Assembly: GCA_018806915.1 (NCBI GenBank)
Contig: JAGKQI010000012.1
Span: forward strand, 1-64,000
Length of the DNA: 64,000 nucleotides
DNA from: Phytophthora colocasiae
Taxonomy: Eukaryota; Oomycota; Peronosporomycetes; Peronosporales; Peronosporaceae
Direction of reading: 5' to 3'
Numbering within the stretch: the stretch's first letter is position 1; each line of letters begins with the position of its first letter. Both the position numbers and the translations under genes were made by a program. The notes below the pieces were generated by a model. It made no database searches. It saw only the letters and a program-made list of their open reading frames with translations, and was not told the origin of the DNA. Below are positions 11,992 through 22,697 of the stretch, piece by piece.

Positions 11992-14014
11992 TTATGCCAG
12001 TTGCTCGCTCAGTGGCGCTGGCAATACTAGCACGGAGCCAGCGTGGGGGACGTCAAAGCGTAGCCTTCGCGCTTCATGTGCTGGTGAGTTGGCCTTTGCC
12101 ATCTTCCGCAGCTTCCCGGGACTCTTTTCGCGAGAAGCAACACTGTGAGTGTCGGAGTCCGACTCGGTGACGTCTGACTCTGTATCCTGGGCAGCAGTGG
12201 CAGCACGTGGACCGCGGCCATGATATTGACGTGGGCGCTTGGAACCTAAGACCCCTCTCTTCCTATTCGCACTCGAGTGCATGTAAACACTCTGCAAACC
12301 ATGAAGGTAATCTTCTGCTTCGTCTTGTTCCTGTTGTGCCACCTCGACATTACGCACGTATGTGGAGCTCCCGAGCTTTTTGGGGATCGGGATCTCAGCG
12401 ATTGCTTCACTCGCGAGTTTCTTCGAGATGCGCATGGGATTGCAGCACAGACGTGACGATAGGAATGACCGGAGTGTTATTGCCTTCTGTAACATTCAGC
12501 GCACCTTTGAAGAAGAAGTCGATAAGAGCCGCCGCATACACTTCTTCATCGTGAGACCACGGACCACTACGCCTGAAAGTACGCACAGGGCTTGCACTTG
12601 GTGTACTGACCACGCTGGCAGTCCCTGTGCTCGATACACTTGCAGAGCTAAACTTGCGCTCGCGCTTGACAGGCGTTGGTACTGGATGAGGAGCATTCTT
12701 ATGAGCTTCTTCATGGGCTAGACGCAGTTCAGTGAGGCGGCTTTCAACTTTAAAAGCTCCTCGGAGAAGTCGTCCTCGTCCGAGCTATCCGAGGCATCAA
12801 TTGCTCTGCGCACGTAAGTGATGGATCCGACGTTGTCGGGAAAGTTGTGCTCGCCCATGCGCTGAGGGGCGAGTTTCATGGAGAGATGCTTTGGAGTACA
12901 ACCAAGTTGTTGGCATAGGTAGTCTACCAGCTTGGTCCCTTCAGCCAAGTCCAGAGATCCAGCCATGAAGTACTCGAACATTGTCGTTACGAACTCCTCT
13001 TCTTCAGGAGATTCGAAACCTGTGCGGATGATTGTAGGTTTGCCACGCTTAGGCTTAAGCTCTTTCCAAGCTGCTCTCTTCTTGCGCTCATGTGTAGCCG
13101 ACTTGGAGCGAAAATGGACGGAATCGTTATCTTCTTCATCGTCTTCCACTCTAGAAAACCTGCGACTGCGGTATGTAGAGATGTCATCGACGTCATCGTC
13201 ACGGCGGCCGTTCAACAGCCCGGAGCTGAAGTTAGCGTCCGAAGTTCCCAGTAGCTCGCGCTCAACTTCCTGTCGTATCTCTTCACTGGGAGGAGGGTCA
13301 GCAGCAACAAATACTGAGGCTCCAACCTTCCTTGGGATTTTCCTGCCAGCCAGCGACTCAGTTCCTAGCTTCATCGATACACGGCGACAGGTTGCAACAA
13401 AGTTTCTCAGCTAGAAACTTGCGGAGCGTCGTGCCCTCCGGCAAGTTCAGCAGCCCTTCCAAGAAGAAGGACACGAGGGCACTGGCATATTCTTCTTCAG
13501 CACGAGACCAAACTCCACTGCGGAGATACTGGGGCTTGTCACCTGTAGGAGACGAAGGTGCACGGCGACGCTTGATGATGGCGTCGGCCTGAACCAGGAG
13601 ATCTAGCTTGGACAAGTTGTCCTCCTCCCACACAGTGGAAGATGTCTTTTGCTCTTTAGGCTGTTTCTTTACAGCCTCCTTTTCACAGCGAGCTGTTGCA
13701 TTGTTTGCCGACTGGGCGTGAGCAGGCTTAAGAGGCTCCTGTTTGTACTCCTGCTTTTGTTTGTAGTGCTGTTCCTGCTGAGTATAGATCGGCGCGGGCT
13801 TGGCGTCAACTCTGCCGCGCACGTCAACTTGCGAGGCCTTAGGCGAGTCCGCCGATGGCTCCTGGAAGTCCTGTAAGATCGCCACGGCGCACTGGAGCTC
13901 GTCGGCGCTCCACTTGCGATTGGGCTCGCGCTCCTGGCGAGGGCGAAGGGGAGGGGCCGGCGCTGTGGCCTGCTCCTCCTCGACGGCGGGGCTGAGTATC
14001 ATCGAGAGATCCAT
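11992..14014 (-). CDS. Uncharacterised protein with three tandem W-x-x-EE...RISKK modules
   Basis: Start ATG 14014 (MDLSMILSPAVEEEQ), stop TAA 11992-11994, about 670 residues. Three ~70-residue modules are visible. Module 1 (13516-13307): GVWSRAEEEYASALVSFF, LNLPEGTTLRKFLAEKLCC, IPRKVGASVFV. Module 2 (13023-12811): ESPEEEEFVTTMFEYF, LDLAEGTKLVDYLCQQLGC, SITYV. Module 3 (12565-12355): GPWSHDEEVYAAALIDFF, ITLRSFLSSRLCCNPMRISK, IPKKLGSSTYV. The spacers are charged and low complexity. I recall similar single modules in hypothetical oomycete and diatom proteins; no function is known to me. A weaker fourth start (RKWSADELQCAVAILQDF) lies near the N-terminus. One-base shifts are needed near 13395, 12750 and 12478, the first and third falling inside modules. 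Confidence 0.6.
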
Positions 14015-16089
14015 GGCGGTCCTGCTCTTCTTTCTTCTCGGCGCTTGGGGAGAACTCGAACTGAGCGTCCGCGTTTTTGCGCTGGCCTCACAGAACAAAC
14101 CCACCAACCACAGCAACCTGCCCCCTCTCTGATGGCGACACTGCGACTCCCACACGGAGCCATACAGCAGGTATAGCTGTCCGTGTGTGTGTCGCGTCAC
14201 GGTTTATCTCGTTTTTTGTATGAAGTTGCACCTGAGTGCAACCCCATACAAATTCCGAGCCGTTTCGAGCCGACAAAACCAGGAGCCTCCCTGGTGCGAA
14301 CAGCTACAGACTTAGCAAGTTTTCTCTCCAAGCAAAACGCCCCCTCAAGGCAGGAAAATAACACTGTACATCTACATGCGTTAAAAGCAGCATGAACCAC
14401 TGACCAACTTTTGCTCAGCTGAACGACGAAGGCAGCTCCTGCCAGGAAGGGAAACACGCGGTCCATAACCGGGAAAAAGTGAGGTCTCGTACAAAGGCAA
14501 CAGTACAGTGGGGGTAGGGTTCAGCAAGACACCTTGCCTTTGGCTACAGGACAAGTATTCAGCGCGAACGCCTGCCATTCTGGTAGAGCTTTGAGCTCGT
14601 GAGTGGCAATCACTGATTGCTACAGACGCTGTGTGCATGTAGTTTACTTGGCATCGGCTAATGCCAGCGGTCGGACTGAAGTACAGTCGTCACCACGTTT
14701 GGTGGCTCCGTACAAGTTGCAACAAGTTGCAGTCAGAGCTCTCGAGTTCAGATCCAACGTTCTATGGAGCACAAGAAGGATGTGCCGCAAAGGTGCATCA
14801 TGCCCGGTCCTATCCGCCCTCAAGTGGAGCCTAACATGATACATGTACATGTGCAACGCGATGCCTCCCGCTTTAATATAGCGCGCAGACGTGTTAATTT
14901 ACGCGCATGCAATACCCATGTATAAAGCCTACCCTGCCAGCCTTCTGCGTGCCATGTTTGAAATCGACAGTGCTCCGCCATGGCTATCTGAATTCATCGG
15001 GCCACATGTGGCCCACGGCTGATCCTCTGCTTGGCGTCGTTGCAGCCCTGGCTTTGCGACAGGAGCTTCATACGAGACGTCGAAAGTTTCGACTCGAAAC
15101 TGTCTGGATTTGCGAACGCTCAGATTGCACCAAGTTGTGGAGGGCTCTGCACGCAACTACCTGTACTGTACACGTGTGGCTCGCCTGGCATGCTTATATC
15201 TGCAACATGTACACACCCTAGAGTTGATGCTACTCCATGTACATGTTGTCAATATAAAACGACGACTGCCGAGTTAACTGCACTTGGCTTGCCTTGCGAA
15301 GCTTCCAGCATAGCGATCTTTGATACAGTGTCAAACGCAACGTTTTGCCTGGGTGCCGACGTCAAGACAGCATGTCACAGGGGTAGGGAGCACTCCAGAT
15401 CCTGAAAGATCGACATGCAACAAGTCTGGTTGCACTGCACCGACGAGCCTGGCGCTTTGGCGCACGAACTGGATTCCCAAGACCAATGCTGCGAGATTTG
15501 GCAGCACCTCGGTTTGAGTCGGCATGTACACGCCCTACGTGTTTAGGAAAGAATCCTCGCTAATCAACTACGTGTTCCAGCATAAAGTACGCAACTTAGT
15601 CGTCAATTCGGTGGTGCAGACTCAACCATAAATAGCTGTTGAAAAAACTATTTGACAAGACATGTGCCGACCTGCTGCCGCCGTCGAATCTCACTACGCG
15701 TAGATAACACAGGTTCGAGGCGTTTTAAAGTGATTAGTTGTCACAATAGTTCGCTACCACTGCTTGGCTTTAACTAAGGGCAGGGCTCAGCCTGCGAGCA
15801 ACATCTTCTTATGGCGTGCCATTCGTGGTGGGCTATTGAACTTCAAGGTGCTGCGTACCTAAAATCTGTCACTAAAAATTGTAAGATAAAGAAATAGTTT
15901 GCAGTTTTTAGTGCAGTACTTAGGGCAGATTAGCTGCCTACTGTTCTACCGGTATGTAATGAAGGACAAGTACGGATACGGAACTACAATTAGATCTCTC
16001 ACTTAGTTGATCTAATCATTCAAAGCTAGTATAGCCGATAGGAATCCGTTGTTCTAGAGCTGCTGCATGGCGTGGAGGTTGACGGCGGT
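14015..16089. other. Intergenic region, no gene supported
   Basis: About 2 kb with only short, composition-driven open frames. It contains several ACATGTACATGT-type palindromic stretches (for example 14838-14853, 15234-15246). It holds the presumed 5' flank of the three-module gene and the 3' flank of the MULE relic. Confidence 0.5.
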
Positions 16090-16663
16090 TGTGCTTAAGT
16101 CGCCTTTGTAGTTTCAACAAACGAAAGCAAACTCGGGTGCTTTACCGCGAAAAGTTCGCTGAACACTCTGTTATTGCGCTCCAAGGGCGGTTGAACGTCC
16201 ACACCAACCTTGATCATGCTGTTGACGTTCCAAAGATCCGTAGCTTTCCATCCATGTCGTGCGAAAGTAGCGCTAGAATGCGTCCCATTTCATTTTGGCG
16301 CTGGTTTCATCGATCATACTTCGGACAAATCTGATACCCTGGTGGAAATAAAGAAAAAGAAGCGTATTTCTAAATTTAGAAACATACAAAGTATTTACCT
16401 TATCTGCGATCTCGTCCTCAGGATAACTGTGAGTGCGTCAATCACATCAGGAGCTAGGGAGGCAGCTATTTGGTGCAGCGGAATGCGCTGGTCAACCATC
16501 TTGCGTCGGAGTGCCGGTTTCCAATGGAATGGGCACCCCACTATCTTGACCAGGGGGAACTGCTCCGTGACTGCATTCATCAGCCCTTTTCGAAGTCACA
16601 AGTTACTGTAGCCGGCTCTAAAGTCTCCCTGTTTGTATGATGACGTAGTTAACAGCACCCCAA

Positions 16664-16671
16664 TATGCGTC
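16664..16671. repeat. Left target-site duplication of Merlin element (TATGCGTC)
   Basis: TATGCGTC occurs directly before the left TIR and again directly after the right TIR (17962-17969). An exact 8-bp duplication is the size expected for Merlin/IS1016-type transposition. Confidence 0.9.
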
Positions 16672-17961
16672 GGCTCTCCTCGGATATGGCCCCACATCTA
16701 GATAAAGCTAGATTGTAGATAGAAGTAGTTGCAAATTCAAGTTGAACTTGCATACAAATACCTAGATAAAGAAAAGATCGCCCCACAGCGGGAACTTTGG
16801 CGCCTTCAGCCATTTCACTTTGGAAATCTCCACAAACTCAGAGACCCCAACCCAGCCTACCATGCCTACTCGACCTAACGCTACTGCAGGTGGGGCGTGT
16901 CCTCGCCTACCCCGTCCGGTCGACGTCGCTGCTGCAACCGGGCTCCGCCGCACTACATTCGACGCGGTCATGGACGTCACAGCCACGGCGACCGCAACCG
17001 TGGAGTGGGCCATGTCGGTGCACTTGCTGCACCCAGCTCTATTGTGTCCGAAGTGCACAACGCCCATGCACTTGGACGTTGCGAACGAGCGCTGGCGCTG
17101 CTCCCGTTCTGCCTGTCGAACGGAACGGAGCGTTCGAACAGGCAGCTTCTTCTCCAAGAGCAAGCTTCCGCTGAGAAAGTTAGTGAGGCTGCTGTGTCAC
17201 TGGTGTGCGCGGACACCAGTGACGACAGCAGCAACGATGGTTGGCGTGCACCAACAGGCAGCAATGCAATGGTACACGTACTGCAGAGACATATGCAGTA
17301 ACGAAATGTTATCTATCCCTATTGAAATCGACGAAACCTCCCTCAAGAAGAAGTCGAAATACAACCGAGGAAAGCGCTACGCTGACTACTGGCTTTTCGG
17401 CGGCGTGGATAGAACCACTAACCGCTGGTTCGGCGTCATCACGCACGAAGATCGCACGAAGCCGACTCTGTCGGCTCTCATCAAAAAGCACATTCGGCCC
17501 GGGTAAGTATCTGTTTTTTTACTTGATTTATTTATGCTAATGTATCTTAATGATTGCAGCACCACCATTATGAGCGATCACTTCTCCTCTTATGTGTCTG
17601 TCGATGAGCAACACACCCTGGAAAACAACCCTCTCTTACAGGACAGACACTACCGTCATTTGTGGGTCAACCACTGCGAAACGTACGTGGCTAAAAACGT
17701 AACTAATGGCTACATCTTTAACAGGCCATGCGAGGCATGAAAAAGGCATTGTTGCCTGCGTACCTGGACGAGTACCTGTGGCGCAGCTGGTTTGCGCCGC
17801 CACAGGCGACTGCGACGGACGTTCTCCATGCCCTTATCAAGGGCATCATTAAGTACTATTACTAGCTCGACGTAAGAGACAGAGTGATATGCATGTGAAA
17901 AGTACATCTGTAGTTCACAATCTAGCTTTATCTAGATTTGGGGCCATATCCGAGGAGAGCC
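16672..17961 (+). mobile_element. Merlin (IS1016/IS1595-type) DNA transposon, 1290 bp
   Basis: Bounded by ~43-bp terminal inverted repeats starting GGCTCTCCTCGGATATGGCC (left 16672-16714; right 17919-17961 inverted) with one or two mismatches and an exact 8-bp TSD. It contains one transposase gene on the plus strand. It inserted into the DDE region of the MULE transposase, whose reading continues across a single copy of the TSD (SKHQDA / YWGAVNY). The nearly perfect TIRs and TSD suggest a fairly recent insertion. Confidence 0.92.
16820..17865 (+). CDS. Merlin transposase (ISXO2-like DDE), probably defective
   Basis: Exon 1, 16820-17502, starts MEISTNSETPTQPTMP. It has a zinc-ribbon (CPKC, then WRCSRSACRTERSVRTGSFF) and a helical DNA-binding part (KLPLRKLVRLLCHWCARTPV). 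The first catalytic Asp is in IPIEIDETSLKKKSKYNRGK. A 57-bp intron lies at 17503-17559 (GTAAGT...TTGCAG). Exon 2 has the second Asp in TTIMSDHFSSYVSV, then HLWVNHCETYV. The usual segment with the HTN-x-IE motif and third acidic residue is absent between ETYV (17692) and MRGMKKALLPAYLDEYLWRS (about 17729), where the frame also changes; stop TAG 17863-17865. Either an internal deletion or an unusual small intron explains this. As read, the catalytic triad is incomplete. Confidence 0.8.
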
Positions 17962-17969
17962 TATGCGTC
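17962..17969. repeat. Right target-site duplication of Merlin element (TATGCGTC)
   Basis: Exact copy of 16664-16671, directly outside the right TIR. Confidence 0.9.
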
Positions 17970-18469
17970 TTGATGTTTGGAGTCCATCAAGCAGTACACG
18001 GCAGGCACGTAGACATCGACGCCAGGATCGCGAACCATCACGATGAGACACTGTTTAAAAGGTCGAGGTACCATTTTAAAGATACCGTCAATGAAAATGG
18101 CACTTCCTGGGTACCGAAGCAGACGGATTAATTACGAATGACCGAAGCCCAGAAACCGGTATTGCCCACAGTCAATTTTGTGGACAACACTGAACTGCAG
18201 GAATGGGCGGGGGTCATTCTCGGCCACGTTCCAAGCGACCTGGGATCTCGTACTTGATAATGGCAATGGCGCGTTGTCTGGTGATAGAATGGAGCGGTGT
18301 ACCCGGATAAGCAGAGCGGATTGACGACATTACTTGCTCCCACACCATCCGTGGAGGAAGCGACAGGTTGGCTAAGCTGGCGGCCTGGAGGGCAGTCTTC
18401 ATCTCGCGTCGAACGTCGGTAAGTGCTCGTGGTCCGACTTCATCTTGGCAACTGTGGTCATTTCGAGCC

Positions 18470-18473
18470 TTAA
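18470..18473. repeat. Left TTAA target site of piggyBac
   Basis: TTAA followed at once by the TIR CCCCTTGGACGCGG. Its partner lies at 22534-22537. Joining the flanks with one TTAA restores the reading frame of the MULE FLYWCH finger (NGHVKARNDHSC). Confidence 0.9.
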
Positions 18474-18778
18474 CCCCTTGGACGCGGATGCTGTCCCGGG
18501 AGGGATAAAAATGGGGTCTTATCCCTTTCGGGAAGGGATAATGATTCATACCACATGAAGTATGCCATAGTGGAAGTGAAATGTAAATTGGACTTTTTTG
18601 AACACGGTTGTTGCTAAGCTCTAGGACAATTATTCAGATTTGTGTATGATGTGATGTAGCGGCTGTTTTTTTCTCTAATAGAAGGTCCAGAAGGTCCAGT
18701 GTCAGACATAAAGAGCAAGACCCGAAAATGAAAGAATACCGGAAAGCAGCGAATGACCATTGAACAAAGCGTGTTATC

Positions 18779-21700
18779 TTACGATGTCGGTGTAGCCCTG
18801 TCACGTATGTGACCACTAGAAGGCTTAAACTCGCCGTTGTGCCAAGTCACGTGCCAAATTTGCGCACAGGTGAGCCCCTCGAGCTGGTTGTGATCACGCA
18901 CACGATTACACAGCCAAGTCAAGCCGTTTTTGTTTTCCGAGCACTTCGGGCAGTAGTACGAAGTTGTAGACGAACGCTTTGCACCCTTTTCCTTCAGCAG
19001 AGAACATACCTTGCAAGCTCGCTGACGCGAACGGTTACCTTCACCATTTTTCCGCTTGTCATTACCTTGAACGATACAATGTTCTCCGGCTATGACAATT
19101 GGCCGCTCTGGAGGGCCCTCTTGGGATCGAGCAGACCCAATGAAGTCACCTTCACCGATCTTGAGCAATTGGGTGTGGAGTTGGAGCATGAATGTGTAAT
19201 GAGAGTCCTTACGCCTCTTGTTCTTTTCCCAAAGCTCCGTGTACACGATGTACGCGTTGACTAGAGCAATATCAATCAATCCAAGAAACAAAGAGTTGTA
19301 ATATTTCTGGAATCTAAAACCATATCATTCACAAGTCAGTATAAGCAGCATAAATAAATGTAGACACTGTCAGCATTAGTACTTTACCGGAAAGCGAGTT
19401 GTAGTGAGTAGGCTTGCAAGCGCAGCTGGTCGTTGCGGTCAACACCTCCCATGAATCGTTGATATTCCTCCACGATTTCGGGGCATGGGACAGATACCTG
19501 CTCTCCAGACTTTTGGCGTCGCTGGACGGAGGTTAGTTGCGTAGAGACTTGGGAGGCTAAGAAGTAGACCGGTCGATTATCTACCCAGGCCAGCGCCACC
19601 AAACCTGGATTAGAAGCCGCGCGTGCCATCGTGAACGTGCCTCTAGGAACAGTTGATGGTCGCTTCTTGAACGAGTAGTTCAGCTCTTTGCACCAGCCAA
19701 GCCGATTGGTTTGGATCGTACCGCAAAATTGAAACCCATAGTCCTTAGTTGCTGGGCGAGCTGAATTGAGGTATAAAATCTGTCAGTCACGACAAGCCGG
19801 CGACCCTGGTACGGCAACCCTCGAAATACGCAAGCAATGTTGCGAACAACAGCGGCTGGACCGCTCTTCGTGTCGTAAGACTGTGCGTTGGCTACATCTG
19901 CTTTACGACCGACGTCTAGTTCAACACTACACAATGTAAACATTATATATCAGCATACCGTATCGTTCATATCCCTACAACGTCAACATACCGTTTGCAG
20001 TACCCCGTTTCAGCACAGCAGGTCATGACGCACTTAGAGCCCCAGCGGTGGGGCTTGTCCTTCATGAACGTCCGTGTTGGGTTGTGGCGGCTGTGCGATG
20101 GAAGCATCCCTTCATCAATCGCGACGCGAGACCCCAGCACGAATCCTTCTTTGAACGTCTTTTCCAGGGTAGATAATACTGGACGAATTTTCCATGCTCT
20201 ATCACGAGTTGCACCAGGATCGTCGTTGTCGGAAAGATGTAGGAAGCGATGGATTTCGCGCCACCTATCTCTAGCCATCACCTTTCCAAACGTTCCAGCC
20301 GAGATTACACCAGTCTCCGCCGTTGTCCAGTGGTGTTCGAACCGTTTACGAGGCGCGAGTGTGCGCCACCATAAGTCCAATCCAGTTTACAAGCTCATGC
20401 GGTCTAATTGCTGTAAATTTCTTCAGTTTTCCGCGGATCTTTTCCTTGCTCGCGAGATTAGGTCCGCCTTGCTGCTTGGCAAACGCTTCATCAACTCGGG
20501 CATCTAGTGTTTGTCTCCAGTACCGATTACTCTCACTCGCAATGTGACGCCATAGTTGTTTCGGTAGGAAGTAGAAAAATAGAGCGATAGGAGTTTTCGC
20601 AAACGGCAAAATGTCTTTTGACGGGCCACAGTATCCATCATAGACCTTGTCTATCACGGGATCGTTGTTTATGTGAGCAGTAGTATTTTCCGGATACACC
20701 GTCCATCCAGTCGCAGTCATTTTGCGAAGTTGGTCAGCATCAAAAATAGTTGACGAGTCTGTCAGCATAAGGAACAACAGATATGTCAGCACTGTCAGCA
20801 TAAAATTATACATGCAAGATACGCTTTACCTGCTACTGCCAGGTGCATCGCTGCAGCTTCCTCCAGGGTCATCAAGTTAGCCGCTCGAGCCACTTCATCC
20901 GATAAGGCTTCTTCAGGGCAGGTATCATCATCATACTCCAAGTCATCATCGCTATCCGACGCCAAAGACGGATACATACCATCGTCGCTGTCGTAGCCAT
21001 CTTCTCCATCCGATTTTAGAAATGCCTCGGATTCGTCAATAACCAAATTTGGATCCACCGCACTGACGTCCGTAAAGGACAGTTGCCGAAACGGATATGC
21101 GCCGCTTGTGTCTGGTAACAGCACCTCAGCTGGATCTTCGTAGCCTTCGTCATTATCGGACGCCGCTCTCTGCGGTCGCAGCCTCATCGTCGGTGTTTTC
21201 GCCCATGGCCGCATTAGAATGATTTACTATCCGCTCACTGTCTGCATAACGACTTCGAGAAACCTCTGCTCTGTCAGCATTAGCTGAAGGATCAACAGCG
21301 TCAGCATACGGCCGCGCAGTTACCCCTTCCGAGTCAGCATTAGATAACGGCGTAGCTGTGTCAGCATTACAATAAACATACCCAGTCAGCATAACTCCAA
21401 AAGCATATCCGTCGCGGGTCAGCATTACCTTGGGAGACATCTGTGTCTACATAACGAGTCAGTAATATTCGATACAAGTCAGCATAACAACAACATGATA
21501 CTCACCAGGTGCTACCCGAAGACTTCTGACGCCAGCACTTTCAGCACACCTTTCACCACTCTCTGACCCATCATAACGTCATCATGTTAGTAAATAAGTA
21601 TATAGGAAGGTTTGTGTTTCGGACCTTCCAAGTTACCGACGCCCCACACATTACTGAACGAAGACACCTCACGTCGGCAAGTATTTGCCTCTTCTTCCTG

Positions 21701-22121
21701 TTGCCGCTTGGACTTCTTCTTGGGCTTCTTCTTGGGCTTCTTTATGGGCGGCTGAGTGTTAGGCCGTGCTGAAGTAGAGGCAGTTGATGAGGTTGGAGGC
21801 AGAGGAACTACATCCTCGTCATATCGATTGCTATCAGTCGCTTGTTCGTCAGACTTGCGCTTACGAAAATCAGAAATGGTCATGCGCTCTGGTGCTCGTC
21901 GCGTTCGCTCTAAACAAGGCATCGTTGTACAGTACTTATTCATCCATAATCAAAGCTGTACACGTACTTTCAGTTGATTCGGCTCTGTCTCGGACAAGAA
22001 CTTGGGAGATTTTCAGTCTTTCACACAGCACGGTATCGGCACGGATGTAGGCGAGCAGCTCATCTTCCCCATTGAAGTAGTCCGCTCCCCGCTTCCCCTT
22101 CTTTCGGCTCTTTCCTGGCAT
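18779..22121 (-). pseudogene. piggyBac transposase, multi-exon with frame breaks
   Basis: Possible start ATG 22121 (MPGKSRKKGKRGADYFNGED). A lysine-rich NLS-like stretch lies near 21710-21745 (PIKKPKKKPKKKSKRQQ), then a region of Ala-Asp repeats (21440-21200) and a strongly acidic segment (21180-20830). The DDE_Tnp_1_7 core follows: KKFTAIRPHELVNWIGLMVA, FGKVMARDRWREIHRFLHLS, catalytic Asp in VAIDEGMLPSHSRHNPT, KPHRWGSKCVMTCC, second Asp in RRLVVTDRFYTSIQLAQQL, third Asp in RFMGGVDRNDQLRLQAYS. The C-terminal cysteine-rich finger is at 18830-19030 (CKVCSLLKEKG, YYCPKCSENKNGLTWLC), ending at 18779. Introns lie near 19990-19925, 20830-20763 and about 19385-19320. All three catalytic Asp are present, but a shift near 20350 and others make this copy doubtful as active. 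Confidence 0.82.
21238..21490 (-). repeat. Degenerate tandem repeat with TATGCTGAC core inside piggyBac
   Basis: On the plus strand GTCAGCAT(A/T) recurs at about 21273, 21300, 21332, 21359, 21385, 21415 and 21475, spacing about 24-36 bp, with variants between. On the minus strand part of it is open and reads as Ala-Asp repeats (SNAD, PYAD, SANAD, RYAD). The same core also occurs in the element's introns near 19368, 20763 and 20790. Confidence 0.6.
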
Positions 22122-22533
22122 AACGTAGTCATAGCTATCGAACCTGTCAGCACACACGCTATTATCCCCTCCAAGCGATCACTTACTCGATGTCGAGCCC
22201 TGTAGGTGGGTGTGCTGTCCACTTTTCCTTCAGCAGTATAGGCCACACAGCTTTGAAGTCCATCTGCTCTCTTCCCGCCCAAACTGAAACTGAGTGGCTC
22301 AGCTGAGACCGTGTGCCCCGGCAATGCAATGATACGGACGCGTGCAACTCTATGTGCTGCCAAAACTCCAATCAGGTTCAGATCTCGAACAACGTGGCAC
22401 CAATCACAGCTCGCTTAAAACTCTGAAGAAACACCAAACGGGTTTTGCGGATTTCTGGTAATAGTGAAATCAAGTCACTCTTATCCCTCCCGCGTCTACA
22501 TAACAGCGGCGTTTTATCGCCGCGTCCAAGGGG

Positions 22534-22537
22534 TTAA
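22534..22537. repeat. Right TTAA target site of piggyBac
   Basis: TTAA immediately outside the right TIR (CCGCGTCCAAGGGG), paired with 18470-18473. Confidence 0.9.
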
Positions 22538-22697
22538 CATGACCATTTCGGACGATAAGGCGCGCCTTACATCCTGCTCTATACCGTGCACATTCGTAGT
22601 ATGACGTGTTGGTTTCCAGGACCTCGCGCTGGCAGTAGAAAGAGAAGCCGTTGTGCTCCATGCGAGAAGAAAACGGAATGCACTGGTGTGGAGACAT

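Larger units (their letters stand above)
18474..22533 (-). mobile_element. piggyBac DNA transposon, 4060 bp
   Basis: Both ends carry the 14-bp inverted repeat CCCCTTGGACGCGG abutting TTAA, the hallmark target site of piggyBac. Subterminal GGGAGGGATA is shared by both ends (18499-18508, and inverted near 22482-22491). The single transposase gene is on the minus strand. Insertion was into the FLYWCH-finger coding of the MULE transposase. Confidence 0.93.
16090..22697 (-). pseudogene. MULE (Mutator-like) transposase with FLYWCH-type finger, split by two insertions
   Basis: Reading on the minus strand and skipping the two inserted elements gives one MULE transposase. Segment 1 (22697-22538): MSPHQCIPFSSRMEHNGFSF then YYECARYRAGCKARLIVRNG, the first half of a FLYWCH zinc finger. 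Segment 2 (18469-17970): NDHSC completes the finger. It continues with VWEQVMSSIRSAYPGTPLHS, then the DDE start FIDGIFKMVPRPFKQCLIVM and CLMDSKHQDA. Segment 3 (16663 to about 16090): YWGAVNYVI, VTCDFEKGLMNAV, FPLVKIVGCPFHWKPALRRK, ending in decayed sequence near AFWRYFRTTWMESYG. Catalytic D (IDG) and D (CDFEK) are visible, with several stops and shifts. The gene is dead in this copy. Its own terminal inverted repeats were not found. Confidence 0.8.

Noticed and set aside
14838..15250. Repeated ACATGTACATGT palindromes as a regulatory array
   Set aside because: Few, irregularly spaced and low complexity; no gene nearby whose start they would explain.
20762..20800. TGCTGAC as intron branch points in piggyBac
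   Set aside because: Some copies lie only two bases from the acceptor AG, too close for branching, and most copies lie outside introns.
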